DNA of 64,000 bases, from assembly GCF_000769405.2 (NCBI RefSeq), contig NZ_CP053439.1, positions 1,736,001 through 1,800,000 on the forward strand, read 5' to 3'. Positions within the stretch are counted from its first letter, which is position 1, and each line of letters opens with the position of its first letter. A program made the position numbers and the translations under genes. The notes beneath the pieces were generated by a model. It was not told the origin of the DNA. It saw only the letters and a list, made by a program, of their open reading frames with translations, and ran no database searches. Shown here piece by piece: positions 9,356-17,111 of this stretch. The stretch is from Rhizobium brockwellii. GTDB lineage: Bacteria; Pseudomonadota; Alphaproteobacteria; Rhizobiales; Rhizobiaceae.

Positions 9356-9431
9356 GATGCAGTCCAGAATAATCTCGGATGTGCCGTCAATTTGCCGGCG
9401 AGGCGTAATGGAACGTCGGGACGGATCGGCC

Positions 9432-9545
9432 TTAGCCGCGGGCGAGCAGGCCGATATATTGGGCGTAGCTGATGGCAACGTAGAAGAAAGCTGTGATGCC
9501 AGCACCTATCACAATGGCATTGAACTCCGCCGAACGTCTCATCAT
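9432..9545 (-). CDS. 37-residue single-pass membrane protein
   Basis: A short minus-strand reading frame starting with two consecutive ATGs ([20 protein letters not shown]...) and ending at TAA. It has a positively charged N-terminus, one hydrophobic helix (about residues 9-34) with interspersed Gly and Tyr, and a short basic tail LLARG: the profile of an inner-membrane microprotein. No strong ribosome-binding site is visible. Resemblance to short cytochrome-oxidase or complex-associated subunits is speculation. It has not been shown to be expressed. Confidence 0.5.
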   Translation of the reverse strand: MMRRSAEFNAIVIGAGITAFFYVAISYAQYIGLLARG

Positions 9546-9891
9546 GCGTGCAAATCCACTGAAACCGATTGAGCGATAAACTAGTGCCGAGGGAAGGCAG
9601 CGGCAATCAGGTTGTCATCACAAGGTGAGACAAGCGGTAATATTGCGAAATCCGGCCGGCAATCCCCGGATTTGAAGGCGAGGCGGGGGCCGGCATCCCC
9701 TCGTCATGCAAACGGAGTCGGCAGCGGCGTCGTTCACCGCCTTTTTTCTTGAAAAAGCGGGGATTCGCGGCTAAGCAAAATTCATCTCTTTGCGTTATCC
9801 TCAGCGATGATGCAAAGGTCCGGTACGGGCCGGCAACGGGATGAGACCATGAAAGGCGGGCGCTGCCCGCATAGTCGGAGACGCTGCAGTC
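9546..9891. other. 346-bp intergenic region
   Basis: It holds the upstream regions of the divergent 37-residue protein gene and the NDUFS4-like gene. I see no gene. The reading frames crossing it are low in coding character. Confidence 0.5.
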
Positions 9892-10197
9892 ATGTCTGCC
9901 AAGATCTATCGTCCAGCCAAGACCGCCATGCAGTCCGGCAAGGCCAAGACCCATCTCTGGGTGCTTGAATACGATCAGGAGTCGGCGCGCAAGATCGATC
10001 CGATCATGGGCTACACTTCCTCGGGCGATATGCGCCAGCAGGTGAAGCTCACCTTCGAAACGCAGGAACTCGCCGAAGCCTACGCCCAGCGCAACGGCAT
10101 CGAATACCGCGTCATCGCACCGAAGGATCCGGTCCGCCAGGTTGTCGCCTATCCCGACAATTTCCGCTATACCCGCACGCAGCCCTGGACGCACTGA
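9892..10197 (+). CDS. NADH dehydrogenase accessory subunit, NDUFS4-like (ETC_C1_NDUFA4 family)
   Basis: 101 residues matching the NDUFS4/18-kDa family of alphaproteobacterial and mitochondrial complex [21 protein letters not shown] at the start, then the [22 protein letters not shown] signature, [20 protein letters not shown] and a C-terminal [12 protein letters not shown]. The family stabilises the peripheral arm of complex I. It is encoded apart from any nuo genes, just before tRNA-Arg. GC-rich codon use is like that of the surrounding core genes. Confidence 0.9.
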   Translation: MSAKIYRPAKTAMQSGKAKTHLWVLEYDQESARKIDPIMGYTSSGDMRQQVKLTFETQELAEAYAQRNGIEYRVIAPKDPVRQVVAYPDNFRYTRTQPWTH

Positions 10198-10255
10198 GAT
10201 TTCTCGTCCAGATATGCCGCATCCGGTCGCGTCTCGTGAGACGCGGTCAACAGAC

Positions 10256-10332
<77 letters not shown>

Positions 10333-10499
10333 CAAATTTAATGACTTGAAGCCGCCCCCGTGATCAGCCCGAAGAGGCCTGGTCACGGGGCGCTGACATT
10401 TGGACCGCCGTCCGGCCAATCCCGCGTACAGCGGCCGGACGGGCATCCGCTAGCTAGTAGGATTGAGTCCGGTGGCGCAGCGGCCGGCCCCTTGCGCGA

Positions 10500-10617
10500 C
10501 CGAACCGTCATGGGCCCCCATCATCTCGCTGACCAGTGGGCCTCGCCGCTCTCCAAGTTCGTCGACGATCAGTAGCTTGCAGCTGGCCAACTGCTTCTGG
10601 AAACGGAGGACTTGCCG
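10500..10617 (-). pseudogene. istB (IS21 family helper ATPase) fragment, middle part
   Basis: On the minus strand the translation RQVLRFQKQLASCKLLIVDE followed by LG matches the IstB region around the Walker B motif (LLIVDELG). Similarity fades after that point, and a stop precedes the fragment. The continuation expected in an intact IstB lies on the other strand at 10710. Confidence 0.65.
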
Positions 10618-10620
10618 CTA

Positions 10621-10693
10621 AGGCATGTCGCGCAAAAGTGTGCAGCCGTTTTGCGGCAAAGAAGTAAGGAGCTAATCTGAAAGATCGCGACGC
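10621..10693 (+). repeat. RIME-like repeat, copy 2, internally deleted
   Basis: It begins GCATGTCGCGCAAAAGTGTG and ends AATCTGAAAGATCGCGACG, exactly like 39771-39867, but the second arm of the palindrome (ACGACATGCGTAAAACC...) is missing. It sits between the two oppositely oriented istB fragments. Confidence 0.7.
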
Positions 10694-10709
10694 GCTCAGA
10701 CCGGTGTGT

Positions 10710-10900
10710 AATTATTGTTTGAACTGATTTCGCAACACTCCGAACGAGATGCCACCTTGATCACCAGCAACCGTCCGATCGACAAATGGACGGAGACCTT
10801 GGGATCCGAGCGCCCGCCGGGCCGCATCACCCCACTACTTCAACATCCTCGAGATGAACGGCGACACTACCGCCTCGCGCAAAGCCGCGCCCGAAAGGCG
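10710..10900 (+). pseudogene. istB fragment, C-terminal part, frameshifted
   Basis: The plus-strand translation LFELISQHSERDATLITSNR followed by PIDKWTETLGSER matches the IstB C-terminal region. The frame then shifts: HYFNILEMNGD is read in a second frame and YRLAQSRARKA in the first again. These shifts and the missing N-terminus make it a dead copy. Confidence 0.75.
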
Positions 10901-11030
10901 GCCGACACCCGCCGAAAAATCGCAGCGCGCGGATGGTACCCCCGGTGGGGCTACGCCCTCCCGGCGGGATCATCCACGCGCCGTTAGCACGATTGTTGCG
11001 GCGATCGGACGACCGCCGCAACGGATATAG

Positions 11031-13295
11031 TTACAGGATCAAATCGCCTGCCCCCAGCTGGACGTGGCCATGCAGCTGAACTTGGAAGTCCTGAACACCG
11101 TCGCCGTTCAGGTCGCCCTGGACAACGGTAGCACCAGCCTTGTCCTCATAGTGCCAAGTGAGCGCGCCGGCCTTGTGGTCGAAAGAGGCACCCTCCTGCG
11201 CCAGGAAATGGAATGCTCCATTGCCCTGCGCAGAGCCATTTGCATCTATCGCCGCGAAGTCGATCTTATCGACGCCGTGCTGGAAGTCGGTGATGACGTC
11301 GCGGTTCGAGCCGGACCCGATTTCCGTCGGTGCTTTGAAGACAAACGTATCCGCGCTGACGCCACCGGTCATGACGTCCTTTCCGGCACCACCAATGATG
11401 ACGTCCGTGCCGGCGCCGCCGTTCAGCTTGTCCGCGCCGGCCCCGCCATCGAGAACGTTGCTGCCGCTATTGCCGGTCAGCACGTCGTTGTAGCTGGAGC
11501 CAGTCAAGTTTTCGATGCTGACGAGCTTGTCACCGGTGGCATGGCCGCCCGATGCGGCCCCAGTCGCCAAGTTGACGTTGACCCCGCCGGAGCCCGCATA
11601 GCCGGCCGTGTCGTTGTCGGCACCACCATTGATGACGTCCCCGCCGGCGCCGCCGCTGAGCTTGTCCGCGCCAGCTCCGCCATTGAGAACGTTGCTGCCG
11701 CCATTGCCGCCGGTCAGCACGTCGTTGTAGCTGGAGCCAGTCAAGTTTTCGATGCCGACGATCTTGTCACCGGTGGCTTGCCCGCCCGATGCGGTCTTAG
11801 TCGCCAGGTCGACGTTGACCGCGCCGGAGCCCGCATAGCTGGCCGTGTCGTTACCAGTGCCGCCGTCGAGCACGTCCGCGCCGGCGCCGCCCTTCAGCAC
11901 GTCACTACCGCCGAGACCCTTGAAGGTTTCGTTGCCGCCGTTGGACTGGCCGGTGTGTGGCATGATGTCGTTGCCGTTGGTGCCGATGAATTCCTTCGTC
12001 GGCGTGGTTGGCGTTCCCGGTTGTGTCGGTGTGGTTGGCGTTCCCGGATTCGTCGGCGTGGTTGGCGTCCCCGGATTCGTCGGCGTGGTCGGCGTTCCCG
12101 GTGCTGCGCTGGAGCCCGATTCGTAGGCACCGACATCGACAGTTCCAACGACACGAGCGTGGCCGTCCAGATCGTCCGAGGCGACGCCGTACTTGTTGGT
12201 TCCGTGGTCGATCGCCAGCGAGCCGGAGCCGAGGTGGAAGTTATCGCTCGCTGCCCCCGAGAATTTCGGATCGATGCCGAGCTGGTTGCCATTCGCCGCG
12301 CTCGGCATCGCGTTGCCGCCGTCGGTCTTGACCGATGCCTGGCCGGCCGTGCCGTTGTAGGTGATGTTGTTGGCCCAGACGACGTTGTTGTTGGCGCCGC
12401 CGATAGACGTGTTATCGATCGCAGTGTTGTTCTTGTTCACCGATGGGTCCGCTACGGCAATGTTGTTGACCCAGGTGTTGTTGTTCGACGCCGAGTTGCT
12501 GAGCTCGCCGCGCCAGGTGCCGGTGTTCGCCGGGTCCTGATTGTTGTGGTATGCGGTGTTGTTTTTCACCGTAACGGAGTCGCTCCAGGTAACCTGGATG
12601 CCTTTGCCGCCGTTCTCGTAGACCAGGTTGTTCTCGACCAGGGTCTTGAATGTATAGTTCGGATGACCGCTCGCCTGCGTGCTCTGGAAATCATCGATGA
12701 TGATGCCGTTGCCGTCAGTGTGCGCACCCGACTTCGTGACGTTGTCGTGCGAGATGTTGTTGCGCACGATCGTCCGGTAGCCGTCCGTCGAGGTGTCGCC
12801 GGTAATGTTCCGGTTCTCGTAGATCGAGATGCCCGAGAACCAGCCCGACGATGCGTTATTGTAGGTCTCGTTCCCTTCGATCTTGATGAAGTCCGACTGG
12901 TTGAACTGAATGCCCGATTCCCCGGCGTCGTGGACCTTGTTGTTGAGAATTGAGACATGGTGGACGTTGTTCGCTTCGATGCCGTCGCCGTTGCCGCCCT
13001 TGATGTCGAAGCCGTCGATTGTCACGTAGTTGCCGTTGACGCTGATCGCGTTGTGCGAGCCAGAGGGCGGCCGGATCAGCGCCCCGCCGGGCACTTCAGA
13101 GCGCAACGTGATGTTGCCCGCCGCCGAGCCGTCTTTGTCGATGTTGATGGCCTCGTTGTAGGTCCCCGCCTTCACCACGACCTCGTCGCCGGGCTTAAGG
13201 TTCGCCGACATCGCCTCGCTGATCGTGCGGAAGGGAGAAGAGGTACTGCCGTTACCGCCGTTGGTGCCGGTCGTCGCTACGTAGTATGTTGTCAT
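11031..13295 (-). CDS. secreted right-handed beta-helix protein with C-terminal RTX calcium-binding repeats
   Basis: 754 residues. The N-terminus (MTTYYVATTGTNGGNGSTSS) is DUF1565-like and leads into a right-handed parallel beta-helix (about 30-330) rich in NN/DN turns (VRNNISHDN, VENNLVYENG, VKNNTAYHN). Next comes a choice-of-anchor-Q-like segment (LAIDHGTNKYG...VDVGAYE), a PGTPTTPTN linker repeated about four times, and RTX nonapeptides (GGAGADxLxGG) with two near-identical ~80-residue units. There is no N-terminal signal; C-terminal RTX proteins usually leave by type I secretion. Polysaccharide binding or cleavage is likely by fold but no catalytic site was identified. ATG 13295 has GAGGAA upstream. 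It is flanked by IS remnants. Confidence 0.85.
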   Translation of the reverse strand: MTTYYVATTGTNGGNGSTSSPFRTISEAMSANLKPGDEVVVKAGTYNEAINIDKDGSAAGNITLRSEVPGGALIRPPSGSHNAISVNGNYVTIDGFDIKGGNGDGIEANNVHHVSILNNKVHDAGESGIQFNQSDFIKIEGNETYNNASSGWFSGISIYENRNITGDTSTDGYRTIVRNNISHDNVTKSGAHTDGNGIIIDDFQSTQASGHPNYTFKTLVENNLVYENGGKGIQVTWSDSVTVKNNTAYHNNQDPANTGTWRGELSNSASNNNTWVNNIAVADPSVNKNNTAIDNTSIGGANNNVVWANNITYNGTAGQASVKTDGGNAMPSAANGNQLGIDPKFSGAASDNFHLGSGSLAIDHGTNKYGVASDDLDGHARVVGTVDVGAYESGSSAAPGTPTTPTNPGTPTTPTNPGTPTTPTQPGTPTTPTKEFIGTNGNDIMPHTGQSNGGNETFKGLGGSDVLKGGAGADVLDGGTGNDTASYAGSGAVNVDLATKTASGGQATGDKIVGIENLTGSSYNDVLTGGNGGSNVLNGGAGADKLSGGAGGDVINGGADNDTAGYAGSGGVNVNLATGAASGGHATGDKLVSIENLTGSSYNDVLTGNSGSNVLDGGAGADKLNGGAGTDVIIGGAGKDVMTGGVSADTFVFKAPTEIGSGSNRDVITDFQHGVDKIDFAAIDANGSAQGNGAFHFLAQEGASFDHKAGALTWHYEDKAGATVVQGDLNGDGVQDFQVQLHGHVQLGAGDLIL
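12001..12108 (-). repeat. in-frame 27-bp tandem repeats encoding PGTPTTPTN linker
   Basis: About four consecutive 27-bp units encode the Pro/Thr linker between the beta-helix and RTX parts of the protein. Unit-to-unit differences are few (Asn or Gln in the last position), so unit number probably varies between strains. Confidence 0.75.
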
Positions 13296-13953
13296 GGTCT
13301 TGTTCCTCAACCCCTGCCCGTTAATATTTTGGGTTAATCCTGCGTTACGGCGGCAGGTTATAGGGCGACATTTTGGAGGGCGCAACAGCAACGAAACAGT
13401 AAGTGCTTGAGAAGCATAGCCTTATTGCTGCCACAATATCCGACTCGATCCAAAGTTACGTTTTGAAATATTTGGTGAATTTCGAGTCGCCTAGAATGTG
13501 GCAGTATTAATATCTCGCTCACCGCGAGTTATTCTTTCTGCAACCAGAGCGACATGCATCCATTGAAAACTTTAGAAAAACCTGATGGGCGTGGCTGGAT
13601 TGCTCCCGTCAAATGCGGAATCGACATTTTTTTCCGAATTCGGCAATTTTGGGCAGCATCGCCTTACGATTGGTGCTGATCGAGATGGGAATGGGGGCAT
13701 GACCGTAGCCGATTCGACCAAACCCCATTGCGCAGCATTTCAAGCACCACCGCTTTCCCGCCGAGATCATCGGGCATGCGGTGTGACTATACCTCGGCTC
13801 CGGACTGATGCCTGGTCCAGGAGCGTGAGACTGACTGGAAGGCGCCCCAAGAGCCATCGTCGCCATTCTCTCCAAAGCAATTTCGCGGAGCGTGTTCACA
13901 TTTCGTTCCCGTGGTGCTAGTCTCACCTTCAGCGACGGGCGAGGGGAGGCCTT
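13296..13953. other. 658-bp region upstream of the RTX gene with IS remnant
   Basis: No intact gene. The part next to the RTX start (13296-13560) is relatively AT-rich and should carry its promoter. The part from about 13620 holds a decayed IS6-type fragment, listed separately. Confidence 0.55.
13712..13836 (+). pseudogene. IS6-family transposase N-terminal remnant
   Basis: Read in one frame, the DNA gives IRPNPIAQHFKHHRFPAEII followed by GHAV, a stop in place of the usual Trp, and LYL; a few codons later comes LVQERETD. This follows the IS6 transposase start (HRFP-E-I...HAVWLY-R...LL-ERGI-D) with a stop codon and an internal deletion. Family assignment is from memory of the conserved motif. 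Confidence 0.6.
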
Positions 13954-14793
13954 ATGAATCAAAGGGGCAAGTTTGAGCGACTGAAGGCACTTCACCAAAG
14001 GGACAGCGCCTTTGTCATCCCTAACCCATGGGACGCCGGTTCGGCTCGCCTTCTCGCGAGCCTTGGCTTCGAGGCGCTCGCGACCACCAGCGCGGGTTAC
14101 GCATTTTCCAAAGGCAAGTTGGATTCATTTGCGAGCCTTGGCCGAGATGAGGTCCTTGAGAACGCCGCCGAGATCGTTGGCGCTGCTGATCTTCCTGTCT
14201 CTGCTGACCTTGAAGATGGCTTTGGTGCGTCGCCAGAAACCTGTGCGGAAACCATCCGCCTGGCCTGCGAAACTGGACTTGTCGGCGGATCAATCGAAGA
14301 CGCAACAGGCAATCCTGCTGCCCCGATCTACGACCTATCGCAAGCCGTCGAGCGCATCCATGCTGCAGCGGAGGCTGCACGCGGTCTGCCTTTCCTACTC
14401 ACGGCGCGGGCGGAGAATTATCTTTGGGACAGACTCGATCTGGACGACACCCTCGAGCGGCTGCAAGCATTTTCGGCCGCTGGGGCAGATGTGCTTTACG
14501 CCCCGGGCTTACCTGATATCGAGGCAATCAGAACCGTTTGTGCGGCCGTGGACAAGCCAGTCAACGTGGTCATGGGTTTGAAAGGGCGAAAATACTCCCT
14601 TGCCGAACTGTCGAGCGTCGGAGTACGCCGCGTGAGTGTCGGCGGCTCTTTCGCGCGGGCCGCGCTGGGTGCGTTGATGCGCGCTGCTATGGAGGTCAAA
14701 ACAGCCGGTACGTTTGAGTATGCCGACGACGCGCTCTCCGCTGCATTTGCCAGCCAACTGATGTCACGGGAGAAACGCCAGGACAGGCTATGA
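13954..14793 (+). CDS. isocitrate lyase / PEP mutase family enzyme
   Basis: 279 residues with the phosphoenolpyruvate mutase/isocitrate lyase barrel. Visible family elements are FVIPNPWDAGSARLLASLGF, the TTSAGYAFSKG phosphate-side loop, the metal site SADLEDGFG, SIEDATG and LTARAENYLW. This subgroup (often annotated carboxyvinyl-carboxyphosphonate phosphorylmutase) cleaves or forms C-C or C-P bonds of small oxoacids; the substrate is unknown here. The start has GAGGGGAGG just upstream. It stands alone at the right edge of the IS-rich stretch. Confidence 0.87.
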   Translation: MNQRGKFERLKALHQRDSAFVIPNPWDAGSARLLASLGFEALATTSAGYAFSKGKLDSFASLGRDEVLENAAEIVGAADLPVSADLEDGFGASPETCAETIRLACETGLVGGSIEDATGNPAAPIYDLSQAVERIHAAAEAARGLPFLLTARAENYLWDRLDLDDTLERLQAFSAAGADVLYAPGLPDIEAIRTVCAAVDKPVNVVMGLKGRKYSLAELSSVGVRRVSVGGSFARAALGALMRAAMEVKTAGTFEYADDALSAAFASQLMSREKRQDRL

Positions 14794-15108
14794 GTTGGGC
14801 CAAAGTCGAGAAGCAAAGATTTTCTCAAGGGACCGCTGCGGCAGTTAGTCTGTCTGCAGCAGGCCGCCCCGGAGTGAACGTCACGGTGACTTTCTTCGCG
14901 CGGATGAAACCATCCAACCCGTAACAGGGCCGGCCGCCGCGGCGCGATCTGGGGGGGCTCCTAGAACCCGGTGCTATCCCGCACTTCCCCCAGCCCTTAT
15001 ACGAGGCAGGCTGCAGCTTTCCGCCATCCGTCCAAGCCTGTGTGTTCGGCTTCGGCGATCAGCGTTGGTTGCGCGCCTATTGCGTCCTGCCGGATCCAGG
15101 CAGCGATT
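14794..15108. other. 315-bp region without a clear gene
   Basis: I see no gene with a start. On the minus strand 14997-15118 is open and reads SFTEIAAWIRQDAIGAQPTL and onward directly after, and out of frame with, the DUF982 gene; it may be a frameshifted or orphaned tail. Confidence 0.4.
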
Positions 15109-15372
15109 TCAGTGAACGACCGAGAGGTAGCGGATGCCGGCTTCATCAGCCGCTCTCATCAGCGCTTCCCGCGCGGCGTTTGGGGGCGTGGTGCCGCGGA
15201 TGGCGTCGAGGCATGTCCTCACCGCCACGACGTACTCCTCGCCATCATCCCCAGGCCATTCGGAAATGAGCATGGTGGCCGCGTCGCCGAGGGTCCTGAC
15301 GACGCTGTATTTATCTTGGCCGCTCATGAGGATCCTCAGGGCGGGAAACTGATGCGATGTGTACCGATTCAT
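15109..15372 (-). CDS. DUF982 family small protein
   Basis: 87 residues with the DUF982 layout common in rhizobial accessory DNA: KYSVVRTLGDAATMLISEWP, then VVAVRTCLDAIRG..PPNAAREALMRAADEAGI. Its function is unknown. I chose ATG 15372 (MNRYTSHQ) because AAGGA lies about 10 nt upstream; ATG 15399 is possible. Multiple DUF982 paralogues per genome are usual in Rhizobium. Confidence 0.72.
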   Translation of the reverse strand: MNRYTSHQFPALRILMSGQDKYSVVRTLGDAATMLISEWPGDDGEEYVVAVRTCLDAIRGTTPPNAAREALMRAADEAGIRYLSVVH

Positions 15373-15491
15373 TACATTTGGTCCTTGCATCATAAACATA
15401 TTAGTAACTCTGCAAGAAGCGTTCCAACCGGAGCTGCTGTATGATCATCGGCGGATGGTTCCGCAAAACAGTCGCCAACTGAACGGGGAGA

Positions 15492-15520
15492 TCGATTCCG
15501 ATTGAAGGAATTATGCAGTC
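15492..15520 (+). repeat. partial copy of palindromic repeat family B (3' end)
   Basis: TCGATTCCGATTGAAGGAAT followed by TATGCAGTC is nearly identical to the last 29 bp of the element at 34241-34341. Only the 3' end is present. Confidence 0.65.
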
Positions 15521-15539
15521 GCAGAGTGGTCAAGCCGAT

Positions 15540-15887
15540 CTAGGTCAAAGCACTGCGGAGCAGTTCCGACTTTATCTTGGGATGCTTCTCGGACGGATGA
15601 TAGGCTCCAGCTAGGGCTGCCGTTACCATGATCGACACCGAAAGGAATGATGCGACGATGCTCAGCACGGGAACCGGAGACTTTCGACCCGCCCAGAGGA
15701 ACACAAAGCCAGCCGCGAAAGCAAAGAACCAAAAGACCAAGACTTCGCCCATTGTCCTCGCGAATACCTCCATTGCTCCAGAGGACACCGAAACCACGGT
15801 TTCCAATCCTCCAAGCCACAACAGGATGTTCATCACCATATCTGCGATGAAGGCCAATACCATCGATCCTATCAAAAGCCGTGACAT
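15540..15887 (-). CDS. hypothetical integral membrane protein
   Basis: 115 residues with three to four hydrophobic helices (LIGSMVLAFIADMVMNILLW, VLVFWFFAFAAGFVFLWAG, VLSIVASFLSVSIMVTAALAG). The C-terminus is short and charged. ATG 15887 has GGAGAA 5 nt upstream; an in-frame extension to 16055 looks non-coding. No family was recognised. The small size resembles the many rhizobial inner-membrane proteins of unknown role. Confidence 0.6.
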   Translation of the reverse strand: MSRLLIGSMVLAFIADMVMNILLWLGGLETVVSVSSGAMEVFARTMGEVLVFWFFAFAAGFVFLWAGRKSPVPVLSIVASFLSVSIMVTAALAGAYHPSEKHPKIKSELLRSALT

Positions 15888-16342
15888 CTCGTTTCTCCGT
15901 TGAAATCTTAAGTTGTTATTTTGTCGGGCGCAGCTTTCGATCGGATTATCTGGATTGTTAAAATGCTTAGGGCTATTGCCGTCTTGTCCGATTGGGCAGC
16001 AATTCGAAGCAATGCTCACACAACCAAAGTGGCCGGGAACTTGTTTTAAACACATTGCCGTCCTATTGATTTTTCTATCGAAATTGCTTGTCGAGCTTGG
16101 TTAGCGCCCTGGCGTCCCAGCTGAACTTTCCTTTCAAAATCGATTTCTGCGCCGTCCGGCAGCCATCGGAGGGTGATTGTCATGCCGGTTGAGGGGGGAT
16201 CGTCATGAACGCAGGCAATTCTTTGATCGACGCAAGCCTCCGCCAAATACCCATCGTCGCTGCCTGATATGCCTTCGGTCTTTGACCGCGGATCTCAGTG
16301 GCGGCATTCCGGCTGGGTTTTCCAGCCATTGAGGAGAATTTC
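15888..16342. other. 455-bp intergenic region
   Basis: No supported gene. A minus-strand open stretch around 16050-16240 reads MTITLRWLPDGAEIDFERKV and onward, but it has no recognised family and no clear ribosome-binding site. The upstream regions of the two divergent neighbours lie here. Confidence 0.4.
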
Positions 16343-16522
16343 ATGAGCAAGACCAATGCAGAGGCATTGTTGCGCAAAGCGCAGCGCCAAGTTGCCAATA
16401 CCAGCGGCGGTGGCCATCTCGGCGGCACCAACTTCGGTCAGGGCAATGACGCCAAGACCTCGTCCGGAAGCGGCAATCGCCCGGCGGGCAAGGGTCGGCC
16501 GCCAGCTGGCGGCAAACGCTGA
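16343..16522 (+). CDS. 59-residue basic Gly-rich protein
   Basis: MSKTNAEALLRKAQRQVANT is followed by a Gly/Ser/Asn/Lys-rich tail (SGGGHLGG...GNRPAGKGRPPAGGKR). ATG 16343 has GAGGAGAA at ideal spacing. The protein looks intrinsically disordered and nucleic-acid friendly, but no family was recognised. A repeat fragment begins 2 bp after the stop and a terminator follows at 16583. Confidence 0.6.
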   Translation: MSKTNAEALLRKAQRQVANTSGGGHLGGTNFGQGNDAKTSSGSGNRPAGKGRPPAGGKR

Positions 16523-16523
16523 C

Positions 16524-16563
16524 TATAGCGCCGCGCGTCTTTCCGATTTAAGGAACTATGCAG
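16524..16563 (+). repeat. repeat family B copy with internal deletion
   Basis: TATAGCGCCGCGCGTCTTT (5' end of the family) is joined directly to CCGATTTAAGGAACTATGCAG (3' end). Compared with 34241-34341 about 60 bp of the middle are missing, leaving the two outer parts fused. Confidence 0.65.
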
Positions 16564-16582
16564 AGGTCGCGATTGAAGACAG

Positions 16583-16606
16583 CCCCGCCAAAATGGCGGG
16601 GTTTTT
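16583..16606 (+). terminator. rho-independent terminator after the 59-residue protein gene
   Basis: CCCCGCC (16583-16589) pairs with GGCGGGG (16595-16601) around AAAAT, followed by TTTTTG. Confidence 0.88.
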
Positions 16607-16638
16607 GTTTGATAGGCTTCTGAAGGGCACGGCCCGTC

Positions 16639-16950
16639 TCAGCGATCCAGGAAATGATCGAAATAGATCTGGGGGATGGGGTAGGCGTAGACGCCTCTGT
16701 CGACGAAGCTGCGCCTATAGAGGCAATTTCTGAGAGCCGCGTTATAGTGAAGGCTTCGCGGGTCCGGCGAGCCTCGTCGCCATGAGCTTGCCTCCGGCAC
16801 GCAGCGTTGGAGTGCCTTGTCGTATCGAGCCAGGAGGACCGGATCGGTGTCGACCCGAATGCCGCTGTAGGATTGATAGTTTGAAGGAGATTCTGCGGCC
16901 GATATACAGCCCAGGCCAAGTGCAACACCAACGACTGCCATCAATCGCAT
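16639..16950 (-). CDS. exported hypothetical protein
   Basis: 103 residues. The N-terminus MRLMAVVGVALGLGCISAAE is a signal peptide with a plausible cleavage after SAA. The mature part has two cysteines (LQRCVPE, LRNCLYRR) that could form a disulfide, and many Tyr/Arg. GGGGAGAA lies about 10 nt before ATG 16950. No family was recognised. Confidence 0.62.
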   Translation of the reverse strand: MRLMAVVGVALGLGCISAAESPSNYQSYSGIRVDTDPVLLARYDKALQRCVPEASSWRRGSPDPRSLHYNAALRNCLYRRSFVDRGVYAYPIPQIYFDHFLDR

Positions 16951-17069
16951 CGGATTTAATTCTCCCCTGATCGATTATCGAAGTATCGAGCCGAACGTTA
17001 TTGGTTCCAGCGCCTGCGGGCAAGGGGACGCCTTGTTCCGGCGTCCGCTTCTGCCGAGACGTTACCCGC

Positions 17070-17101
17070 ATAGCTGCCGCCACAGAAATAGCGGCAGCTA
17101 T
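17070..17101. terminator. hairpin downstream of the DUF3597 gene
   Basis: Perfect 11-bp inverted repeat ATAGCTGCCGC/GCGGCAGCTAT around a 10-nt loop, 10 bp past the minus-strand gene's stop. There is no clear T tract, so termination efficiency is uncertain. Confidence 0.6.
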
Positions 17102-17111
17102 CCATCATCGA

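Larger units (their letters stand above)
10333..11030. other. 698-bp region of mobile-element debris, no intact gene
   Basis: Between tRNA-Arg and the RTX gene I find only fragments: a minus-strand istB piece (about 10500-10617), a shortened RIME-like repeat (10621-10693) and a plus-strand istB piece (10710-10900). The rest is unassigned. Confidence 0.7.

Noticed and set aside
11064..12953. Long plus-strand open frame (629 codons) opposite the RTX gene
   Set aside because: It is a mirror of the highly repetitive, GC-rich RTX coding sequence; the translation is Val/Arg/Asp-rich low complexity with no domain and no ribosome-binding site.
16046..16246. 66-codon minus-strand frame with MTITLRWLPDGAEIDFERKV
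   Set aside because: The segment looks slightly protein-like but has no ribosome-binding site, no recognised family and no obvious partner.
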